Shown: in pieces, positions 35,225-41,563 of the stretch
Layout: each line of letters starts with the position of its first letter
How positions within the stretch are numbered: position 1 is the first letter of the stretch
Source: Comamonas kerstersii
GTDB taxonomy: Bacteria > Pseudomonadota > Gammaproteobacteria > Burkholderiales > Burkholderiaceae_C
Assembly: GCF_008801935.1 (NCBI RefSeq)
Contig: NZ_VZOT01000018.1
Location: 1-41,563 of the forward strand
DNA length: 41,563 nucleotides
Direction: 5' to 3'
Notes under the pieces: generated by a model
Told to the model about the DNA's origin: nothing
Database searches by the model: none
What the model saw: the letters and a program-made list of their open reading frames with translations, nothing else
Position numbers and translations under genes: made by a program

Positions 35225-37228
35225 CTATGCCTTGGGCTGAACCGCAGGGCGGGTGCGGTAGAACTGCATGGGGAACTCTTTCATTTCCTTGGCATGCTGG
35301 TTCAAGACCGACTGCTTCATCTTGCCGACCACGTGCATCTCGCAGGGCTTGCAGTCAAAGCGCAGGGTCAGCTTTTCTTTGCCGTTGATCAGCTGCAGTG
35401 GTTCGGCCTTGATGGTGCCCTTCACACCAATCACGCCCTTGGCCTGCTTGGGACAGAGGCTCATGGAAAAGCGCACGCAGTGCTTGGTAATCATCAGGCT
35501 GACTTCGCCCAGCTCTTCCTTGCTCTCATACGCTGCGTCGATGACCTTCACGCCGTGCTTCATGTAGAAGTCATGGGCCTTGTGGTTGTAGACGTTGGCC
35601 AGATACGTCAGCGTCTCTTCCGGGAAGGGTACGGGCGGCTCTACCGGCTTGGCACGTGGCAGGCGCACAAAGCCGTCTGCACGGGCCTGCTCCAGCGCAG
35701 CCACGGCATCGCGGCGCAGCTGGTTCAGGGCGGAGGCGGGCACAAACCAGGGCTGGCTGATGGACAGGCTGATGTCGTTGACTGCAAAAATCGTTGCGCC
35801 AAAGCGGCCCAGCTGTTCGCGCAGCGTGGCTTCGGCTTTGGAAGCATCCGTTGCAGCCTGGTGTTCCTGCGCAATGGCTGCACTGCCCACAAAACCGTCT
35901 TCATCGGTCAGCGTTAGCGCAAAGCCGTCGGCGGTTTCCTTGAACTCGGCCCACAGGCCAATGCGGCGGTCGCTCGACTTCTTGTCGAGCATGCGCACCC
36001 AGTTCATGTCACGGTTGCGGTTGATTTCCAGGCCTTTGCGTAAGTCCTTGAACTCGGCAATCTCGTTCTTGGGGAAGACACGCCAGATGCCTTTCTTGGC
36101 ATTCACGCACTCGGCGCGGTTGATGTGCACACCTACCAGTTCCTTTTGCAGGTCGTAGTAGCACAGACCGTCGCCGTTGTTGAAGATGGCGGTCTTGTCG
36201 TTGCTTTCAAATTCAAACCACTTGTCACCCACCTGTGTGACCCAGCCCACGGCGCGGCCTGGGGTTTTGGGCGTGTCAAACGCACCAATGTCCTGTTTGC
36301 GGCCGTTGACAAAGTAGTCTGTGAATTCGCGGTTGAAGTTCTGGTCAGGGTCGGGATTGAAGGTGAAGGTGGTCGTGCCCGAGGACGAGCGTGCCAGCGG
36401 GTAGTCCGAGACTTCGCGCTCTTCAATGATTTCGTCGAGCAGCTTGCGGTAGTGGGCCGTGATGTTCTTCACGTAGGCCATGTCCTTGTAGCGGCCTTCA
36501 ATCTTGAAGCTGCGCACACCGGCGTCGATCAGCGCACGCAGGTTGTCGGACTGGTTGTTGTCCTTCATCGACAGCACATGTTTTTCGTGCGCAATGATGC
36601 GGCCGTTGGCGTCCAGCACCTCGTAGGGCAGGCGGCAGGCCTGGTTGCAGTCACCACGGTTGGCACTGCGGCCCGTGTGGGCGTGGCTGATAAAGCACTG
36701 GCCCGAATACGCCACGCACAGCGCGCCGTGGATGAAGTATTCAATGGTGGTGTTTGGATTGAGCACATCGTGCACGGCCTTGATCTGCTTCAAGTCCAGC
36801 TCGCGTGCCAGCACGATCTGGCTCAGGCCCACGTCCTGCAGGAACTTGGCTTTCTCGGGCGTGCGAATGTCGTTCTGGGTGGAGGCATGCAGCTGGATGG
36901 GGGGCAAATCCAGCTCCAGCAGGCCCATGTCCTGGATGATCAGCGCGTCCGCGCCGATGTTGTACATGTCCCAGGCCATCTTGCGCGCGCCTTCGAGCTC
37001 ATCGTCGCGCAAGATGGTGTTGAGCGTGATGAAGATGCGGCTGCCAAAGCGGTGGGCGTGCTTGACCAGACGCTCCAGATCACGCGTCTCATTGCCTGCC
37101 GTGGCGCGTGCGCCAAAGCCGGGGCCGCCGATGTACACAGCGTCCGCACCGTGGTTGACCGCTTCAATACCAATGTCGGCGTTACGTGCGGGGGAGAGAA
37201 GTTCGAGTTGATGAGGCAATAGAGACAT
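35225..37228 (-). CDS. rlhA: U32 family protein, RlhA-type 23S rRNA hydroxylase
   Basis: A 667-aa protein of peptidase family U32. ELLSPARNADIGIEAVNHGADAVYIGG opens it, and the U32 cysteine cluster is seen at C171, C178, C194 and C198 (ALCVAYSGQCFIS...NRGDCNQACRLPYEV), expected to bind an iron-sulfur cluster. Length and layout match E. coli YdcP/RlhA, which hydroxylates C2501 of 23S rRNA, rather than the shorter YegQ/TrhP tRNA enzymes. The start at 37228 (MSLLPHQLELL) lacks an obvious Shine-Dalgarno. It is divergent from gltS across 180 bp. Assignment to RlhA among U32 paralogues is by length and is less certain. Confidence 0.88.
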   Translation of the reverse strand: MSLLPHQLELLSPARNADIGIEAVNHGADAVYIGGPGFGARATAGNETRDLERLVKHAHRFGSRIFITLNTILRDDELEGARKMAWDMYNIGADALIIQDMGLLELDLPPIQLHASTQNDIRTPEKAKFLQDVGLSQIVLARELDLKQIKAVHDVLNPNTTIEYFIHGALCVAYSGQCFISHAHTGRSANRGDCNQACRLPYEVLDANGRIIAHEKHVLSMKDNNQSDNLRALIDAGVRSFKIEGRYKDMAYVKNITAHYRKLLDEIIEEREVSDYPLARSSSGTTTFTFNPDPDQNFNREFTDYFVNGRKQDIGAFDTPKTPGRAVGWVTQVGDKWFEFESNDKTAIFNNGDGLCYYDLQKELVGVHINRAECVNAKKGIWRVFPKNEIAEFKDLRKGLEINRNRDMNWVRMLDKKSSDRRIGLWAEFKETADGFALTLTDEDGFVGSAAIAQEHQAATDASKAEATLREQLGRFGATIFAVNDISLSISQPWFVPASALNQLRRDAVAALEQARADGFVRLPRAKPVEPPVPFPEETLTYLANVYNHKAHDFYMKHGVKVIDAAYESKEELGEVSLMITKHCVRFSMSLCPKQAKGVIGVKGTIKAEPLQLINGKEKLTLRFDCKPCEMHVVGKMKQSVLNQHAKEMKEFPMQFYRTRPAVQPKA

Positions 37229-37408
37229 AGGGGGCGAATTATCCGTGCGCCACACGCCTGTGTGGGGAATGGGGGGTATTGTGAAACGATGCTGTGAGCA
37301 GTAGCGGTCAGCAGCCAAACAGCAGCTGGCGATCTTGTCCTATAGCCGTTGCACAGCTTTATGGGCAGGGTAGAGCTTCCCGCTTTAAGGTGCTTTCCTA
37401 TTTCTTCC

Positions 37409-38623
37409 ATGGCTCTTGAATTCAGTTCTTACTACACCCTGATCTGTGCGGCAGTGGTGCTCATCATTGGCAGCTTTCTGGTGCGCAAAGTGCCGCTGCT
37501 CAACAACTTCAATATTCCGGAGCCTGTGGCGGGTGGTCTGGTGGCTGCCCTGGTCTGTTTAGGGGTGTATCAGTTCACGGGCTATCGCGTCAGTTTTGAT
37601 GCGGAGTTGCAAAACGCCTTCATGCTGGTGTTCTTCTCTTCCATCGGACTCAGCGCCAATTTCTCCAAGCTCAAGGCGGGCGGGCGGGCCTTGCTGGTGT
37701 TTCTGCTGGTGATTGTGGTGTTCATCGGTGTGCAGAACACGGTAGGCATCACCATGGCCAAGCTGCTGGGGCTGGACCCACTGATCGGTCTGGTGGCTGG
37801 CTCCATCACCTTGCTGGGTGGGCATGGTACGGCGGGTGCGTGGGGCGCGGTGCTGGAGCATGAGCATGGCGTCAAAGGTGCGATCACCCTGGGTCTTGCC
37901 TGCGCCACTTTTGGTCTGGTGATTGGTGGCCTGGTCGGCGGCCCACTGGCCAAGTGGCTGATCCGTCGCAATGGCCTGCGTGGTCCGGTGGCAGATGGCA
38001 ATAGCGACAGTGAGGAATCGGCCATGCCCAATTTCTCGTCGCCCCACAAGAACCGCCTGATTACGGCAGAAGCTGCGGTGGAAACCCTGGCCCTGTTCGC
38101 GGGCTGCCTGGCTTTTGCGCAGTTCATGACCGAGCTGACGGCAGGCTCCAGCTTCAAGCTGCCCACCTTTGTCTGGGCGCTGGGCGGCGGGGTGCTGATT
38201 CGCAATGCGCTGGACTATGTGTTTCGCTTTGAGGTGTTCGACCGTGCCATTGACGTGTTTGGCAATGCCTCGCTGTCGATCTATCTGGCCATTGCGCTGC
38301 TGTCGCTCAAGCTGTGGGAGCTGGCTGATCTGGCTGGGCCGCTGGTGATCATTCTGGCGGTGCAGACCCTGGTGCTGTTGCTGTACGTGGGTTTTGTGAC
38401 CTTCCGAGTGATGGGCAAAGACTATGACGCTGCCGTGCTCTGCGCCGGCAACTGCGGCTTTGGCATGGGTGCTACGCCCACGGCGGTGGCCAACATGCAG
38501 GCCATTACCAACCAGTACGGCTCTTCATACAAGGCCTTTCTGATTGTGCCCATGGTGGGGGCTTTCTTTATCGACATTCTGAATGCGGTGTTCATTCAGC
38601 TCTTTCTCAAGTTCTTGAGCTAA
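37409..38623 (+). CDS. gltS: Sodium/glutamate symporter
   Basis: A 404-aa inner-membrane protein matching GltS: IPEPVAGGLVAAL near residue 40, SSIGLSANFSKLKAGG, GSITLLGGHGTAGAWG (first reentrant loop) and the second GNCGFGMGATPTAVANMQA, the inverted-repeat substrate and sodium loops of the family. It imports glutamate with Na+. The length equals E. coli GltS (401). The start at 37409 (MALEFSSYYT) is preferred over an upstream reading that adds non-family residues. It stands alone, 42 bp before tadA. Confidence 0.95.
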   Translation: MALEFSSYYTLICAAVVLIIGSFLVRKVPLLNNFNIPEPVAGGLVAALVCLGVYQFTGYRVSFDAELQNAFMLVFFSSIGLSANFSKLKAGGRALLVFLLVIVVFIGVQNTVGITMAKLLGLDPLIGLVAGSITLLGGHGTAGAWGAVLEHEHGVKGAITLGLACATFGLVIGGLVGGPLAKWLIRRNGLRGPVADGNSDSEESAMPNFSSPHKNRLITAEAAVETLALFAGCLAFAQFMTELTAGSSFKLPTFVWALGGGVLIRNALDYVFRFEVFDRAIDVFGNASLSIYLAIALLSLKLWELADLAGPLVIILAVQTLVLLLYVGFVTFRVMGKDYDAAVLCAGNCGFGMGATPTAVANMQAITNQYGSSYKAFLIVPMVGAFFIDILNAVFIQLFLKFLS

Positions 38624-38665
38624 TGGAAACAAGAGGGCCATGACGGGCAGAGATAATTCCGGCCC

Positions 38666-40069
38666 ATGACGATTGCCTTTTCTGACCACGAACACTGGAT
38701 GCGCCACGCGCTGCAACTGGCGCAGCAAGCTGCGGCTGCGGGCGAAGTGCCCGTGGGGGCCGTGGTGGTCAAAGATGGGCAGATGGTAGGCGAGGGGCGC
38801 AATGCCCCTCTCTCGTGCAATGACCCGACGGCCCATGCCGAAGTGCAGGCACTGCGCGCTGCGGCGCAAAAGCTGGGCAACTACCGGCTCGATGGCTGCA
38901 CCCTGTATGTGACGCTGGAGCCTTGCACCATGTGCAGCGGCGCCATGCTGCATGCGCGCGTCGATACCGTGGTCTATGGTGCGGCCGAGCCTAAGACGGG
39001 CGCTGCAGGCTCGGTGCTCAATGTGTTTGGCTACCCCGCCATCAACCACCAGACCCAGGTGGTGCGTGGTGTGCTGGCCGAAGAATGTGCGGCAGTGATG
39101 GCGGCATTCTTCCAGCAGCGCCGCGCCCAGCAGCGTGCGGTGGCGCTGGCCAATCACCCGCTCAAGGACACAGCGCTGCGCCACCCGGACAGCGCCTTTG
39201 CCGACCTGCCTGACTGGCCTTATGCGCCGCAGTGGCGCAGTGACCTGCCTGCACTGGGCGGTTTGCGCATGGCCGTGGTGGACGAAGGCCCCAGGAATGC
39301 CAGCATGACCTGGCTGTGCCTGCATGGCGCGGCCAGCTGGGGGTATGGCTTCCGGCATCTGGTGGTGCAGTGGCTGGTGGCAGGCCATCGTGTGGTCGTG
39401 CCCGATCTGCCCGGCTTTGGCCGCAGCGATCAGCCCAAGCGTGACAAGGCGCATACGGCAGACGGGCATGTGCAGCTGCTGCAAGAACTCGTGCAGGCCA
39501 TGGACTTGCATCAAGTGGTGCTAGTAGGCGAGGGCGATGGCGCACGGCTGGGACTGGCGGTGGCGCAGGCCATGCCCGAGCGATTTACTGGCTGCTGGCT
39601 GATCGATAGCTGGCCCGATGCGGATGTGCCCAAGCCGTTGGCGCAGTGGCTGCAAGCCGCCGCCAACAAGCCGCAGTGGGATGTAGTGCAGAGTATGGTT
39701 CAAGCAGGTTTTTGGCCTATAGGGCAGATGCAGCAAGCGCCACTAGCTATACCTTTTGCACAGGCCGGGCACCGCGCAGCGCTCAAGGCCTGGCCGCGGG
39801 TGCAGGCGCAGCTGCCTGCGGTGCCGCATGAGTTGCTGAGAGGCTGGATGGAGCAGGGCAAGTGCTGGATCACCCGCAGCGCCACCAACACCCTGATGCC
39901 ACAGGCCGCGTGGGAAGCCGCCTGGCGTGACACCCTGTCTGCACTGCGGCAATACCCACAGGCGCTGCAACAGACCCCCTTGTTCCCTATGGTTCCCGCG
40001 CAGGCAGCCATCAGCGCGGCGCAGGCTATGGAATACTTTGGGGCAACAGCCAGGGCGGTTGCGTCCTAG
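38666..40069 (+). CDS. tadA: TadA tRNA adenosine deaminase fused to alpha/beta-hydrolase domain
   Basis: A 467-aa two-domain protein. Residues 1-160 are TadA: zinc site H57-A-E59 with C87 and C90 (HAEVQAL, PCTMCSGAM), which converts adenosine 34 of tRNA-Arg to inosine. Residues 195-460 are an alpha/beta-hydrolase fold of the dehalogenase-like type (LCLHGAASWGYGFR, VVVPDLPGFGRSDQP). Its nucleophile elbow reads LVGEGDGARLG, with Gly290 where Ser or Asp is expected (Asp291 is next), so it may be inactive. Single-domain TadA is about 160-170 residues; such fusions are known in Comamonadaceae, as far as I recall. Stretches around 39510-39525 and 39700-39755 use rare codons (CTA, ATA). LdcA follows 58 bp later. 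Confidence 0.93.
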   Translation: MTIAFSDHEHWMRHALQLAQQAAAAGEVPVGAVVVKDGQMVGEGRNAPLSCNDPTAHAEVQALRAAAQKLGNYRLDGCTLYVTLEPCTMCSGAMLHARVDTVVYGAAEPKTGAAGSVLNVFGYPAINHQTQVVRGVLAEECAAVMAAFFQQRRAQQRAVALANHPLKDTALRHPDSAFADLPDWPYAPQWRSDLPALGGLRMAVVDEGPRNASMTWLCLHGAASWGYGFRHLVVQWLVAGHRVVVPDLPGFGRSDQPKRDKAHTADGHVQLLQELVQAMDLHQVVLVGEGDGARLGLAVAQAMPERFTGCWLIDSWPDADVPKPLAQWLQAAANKPQWDVVQSMVQAGFWPIGQMQQAPLAIPFAQAGHRAALKAWPRVQAQLPAVPHELLRGWMEQGKCWITRSATNTLMPQAAWEAAWRDTLSALRQYPQALQQTPLFPMVPAQAAISAAQAMEYFGATARAVAS

Positions 40070-40127
40070 CCAGCCAACATTGATAGATCTATATGGAGCA
40101 TGCAGCCCAGCCGCTGCATGACACGCT

Positions 40128-41246
40128 GTGGCGACTTCCAAGAAAAAAACCTCTCCCGCACCTGAGCATGCACACGCACATGACGAATATGGCTGCGGCG
40201 CACACGACTGCTGCCAGCATGATCACGAGCATGGACATACGCATGCCCACGGCGAGCACTGCGACCACCACCACGATCATGCGCACGATGGTGGCTGCTG
40301 CGGCCATGACCACAGCCACGGCCCCAGGCACATCTATGTGTATTCCCCTTCGGGGGCCGTGCGTGACAAGACCGCGTTCAAGCGCGCCATCAAGCGCCTG
40401 CAAGCCATGGGGCATGAAGTGGAAGTCGATACCGACGCCTTGAGCAGCTACCAGCGCTTTGCCGGTGACGATGCCACACGCCTTGCCGCCATTGAACGTG
40501 CTGCCGCCAGCGGTGCTGATGTGGCCCTGATCTCGCGCGGCGGCTATGGCCTCACACGCATCCTGCCCGGCATCAACTACCAGGCCGTGGCCAAGGCTGT
40601 AGAGCAGGGCACGCACTTTGTGGGACTGAGCGATTTCACCGCCTTCCAGAACGCCTTGCTCGCGCAGGCTGGTGCGGTGAGCTGGGCGGGCCCGGCGCTG
40701 ATTGCCGACTTTGGCCAGAAGGACGAAGTGGACGACATCATGCTCGACTGCTTTGAAGACCTGCTCTACGGCCACGGCGAAGGTGCGGGTTGGCGCATGC
40801 CCAAGCAGCCCGAAGGTGCGGTGCCTGATGATTTCTACGTGGAAGGTGGCGCCACGCTGTGGGGCAGCAATCTGGCCGTGCTGGTGTCGCTGCTGGGCAC
40901 GCCGTACTTCCCGCAGGTCGAGGGCGGCATTCTGTTCCTCGAAGACGTGGGCGAGCACCCCTACAAAATCGAGCGCATGCTCACCCAGCTGTTGCATGCC
41001 GGTGTGCTGGCCCAGCAAAAAGCCATCGTGTTTGGCCAGTTCACGGAGTTCAAGCTCACCAGCCACGACAAGGGCTACAAGCTGCAAAGCGTGATTGACT
41101 GGCTGCGCACGCAGGTGAAGATTCCCGTGCTGCAGGGCCTGCCTTATGGCCATGTGGCCACCAAGGTGCTGTTGCCTGTGGGCGCGCCCGTGTCGCTGTC
41201 GGTGGAAGGGCGCGACGCGCTGATCTACTGGGGTCATGCCCATTAA
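40128..41246 (+). CDS. ldcA: LD-carboxypeptidase (S66) with His/Cys-rich N-terminus
   Basis: A 372-aa protein. From residue 68 (HIYVYSPSGAVRD) it is a muramoyltetrapeptide LD-carboxypeptidase that trims the terminal D-Ala from recycled tetrapeptides. The nucleophile is S168 in FVGLSDFTAFQ; ISRGGYGLTRILP and the C-terminal GLPYGHVATKVLLPVG are family motifs. Residues 14-64 hold 19 His and 6 Cys in HxH and CC pairs, like metal-storage tails of SlyD or HypB. No signal peptide is seen, as usual for cytoplasmic LdcA. GTG at 40128 is the only start before an in-frame stop at 40119; a later start would drop part of the metal-rich tail. Confidence 0.9.
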   Translation: MATSKKKTSPAPEHAHAHDEYGCGAHDCCQHDHEHGHTHAHGEHCDHHHDHAHDGGCCGHDHSHGPRHIYVYSPSGAVRDKTAFKRAIKRLQAMGHEVEVDTDALSSYQRFAGDDATRLAAIERAAASGADVALISRGGYGLTRILPGINYQAVAKAVEQGTHFVGLSDFTAFQNALLAQAGAVSWAGPALIADFGQKDEVDDIMLDCFEDLLYGHGEGAGWRMPKQPEGAVPDDFYVEGGATLWGSNLAVLVSLLGTPYFPQVEGGILFLEDVGEHPYKIERMLTQLLHAGVLAQQKAIVFGQFTEFKLTSHDKGYKLQSVIDWLRTQVKIPVLQGLPYGHVATKVLLPVGAPVSLSVEGRDALIYWGHAH

Positions 41247-41257
41247 TTAAAAACAAG

Positions 41258-41290
41258 AGCTGCTAGCGCTTGATGGACGGGCGCTGGTGG
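41258..41290. repeat. Copy of the TAGCTGCTAGCGC-type intergenic repeat
   Basis: AGCTGCTAGCGC (41258-41269) followed by TTGATGGACGGGCGCTGG. The 12-mer is shared with 28071-28082 (inside aceF) and 31493-31504. Similar degenerate copies are seen near 2538, 8379, 8440 and 32755. Confidence 0.75.
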
Positions 41291-41324
41291 CCAATTTGGC
41301 TTGTAACTTTTCAAGAGACATTCC

Positions 41325-41563
41325 ATGGGCAAAGTCGCCTTGCAATGGACGGATGACATGCTGGCCCAGCTGGGCAAGGAAAAAGACGCCGTGCTGGCCG
41401 AGCGCTGGGGCACCACGGCCAAGACCGTGAACCTCAAGCGCAATGCGCTGGGTATTCCCGCGTTTGGTCATGTGCAGTGGACGCCAGAGATGCTGGTGGC
41501 ACTCGGCACAGACAGCGATGCCGCACTGGCCAAACGCTGGGGCATGAGCAAAGCCAGTGTGGT
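41325..41563 (+). CDS. Hypothetical repeat protein, cut by the window end
   Basis: An open frame from ATG 41325, with AAGAGA upstream, runs 79 codons to the window edge. The product contains two copies of a unit of about 43 residues: QWTDDMLAQLGKEKDAVLAE, then RWGTTAKTVNLKRNALGIP, and QWTPEMLVALGTDSDAALAK, then RWGMSKASV. Each looks like a W-containing helix-turn-helix (Myb/homeodomain-like), suggesting a tandem DNA-binding repeat protein. I do not recognise the family and the C-terminus is not in view. Confidence 0.75.
   Translation, partial: MGKVALQWTDDMLAQLGKEKDAVLAERWGTTAKTVNLKRNALGIPAFGHVQWTPEMLVALGTDSDAALAKRWGMSKASV

Noticed and set aside
40093..40443. Plus-strand frame starting MEHAAQPLHD
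   Set aside because: It is out of frame with ldcA and its translation is Thr/Met-rich low complexity; the S66 frame from GTG 40128 carries the family motifs.

Overview
The window looks like a chromosomal segment of a betaproteobacterium of the Comamonadaceae, most likely Comamonas or a close relative. The grounds are high GC codon use, occasional TTG/GTG starts, the family-typical intergenic repeats (a CCCTCACCCC...CTCTCCC palindrome and a TAGCTGCTAGCGC repeat), a pyruvate dehydrogenase cluster whose E3 carries its own lipoyl domain, and a tadA fused to an alpha/beta-hydrolase domain. This assignment is inference from gene content; no database was searched.

Layout. 1-433: a repeat-rich gap with palindromic elements and a 127-bp direct repeat carrying two copies of a terminator. 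434-2479 (-): oligopeptidase A (prlC). 2860-3166: three tandem tRNA-Gln(UUG) genes and a strong terminator. 3303-6975 (-): DUF2322 protein, a UvrD-like helicase, a membrane-anchored Gly-rich protein and an EVE-domain protein. 7097-8347 (+): metC-type cystathionine beta-lyase. 8556-10613 (+): BetT-like BCCT transporter. About 10.77-12.40 kb: an IS200/IS605 element with divergent tnpA and tnpB, whose right end cuts directly into an ABC sugar-type permease remnant (12398-13081). 13097-14458 (-): HD-GYP protein. 14571-15930 (-): scoAB, with a divergent PAS-LuxR regulator (16010-16552) and a perfect inverted repeat between them. 16939-19119: katG. Then a DUF6882-like protein (-), an AhpD-like peroxidase (+), folD (-), and a FixJ-type regulator with a PAS histidine kinase (both -).

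25044-31417 (+): the pyruvate dehydrogenase operon aceE-aceF-lpdA, divergent from the sensor kinase, with a perfect 19-bp palindrome in the gap. 31857-32732: YrhK-type membrane protein. 32817-33083 (-): probable small DUF4124 protein with a hexanucleotide repeat. 33111-34121: MerR/TipA-like regulator. 34297-35169: S-adenosylmethionine methyltransferase. 35225-37228 (-): rlhA-type U32 protein. 37409-38623: gltS. 38666-40069: TadA fused to an alpha/beta-hydrolase domain. 40128-41246: S66 LD-carboxypeptidase with a remarkable His/Cys-rich N-terminus. 41325 to the end: start of a repeat protein cut by the window edge.

The core metabolism is coherent: PDH makes acetyl-CoA, ScoAB activates acetoacetate, FolD supplies one-carbon units, and KatG and the AhpD-like protein handle peroxide. 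I see no CRISPR array, prophage or dedicated defence island. The most unusual points are: interspersed repeats read in frame as part of the AceF (and perhaps LpdA) linkers; a TnpB with an apparently relocated RuvC-II glutamate; the His/Cys-rich LD-carboxypeptidase; and the TadA fusion whose hydrolase half lacks a normal nucleophile.
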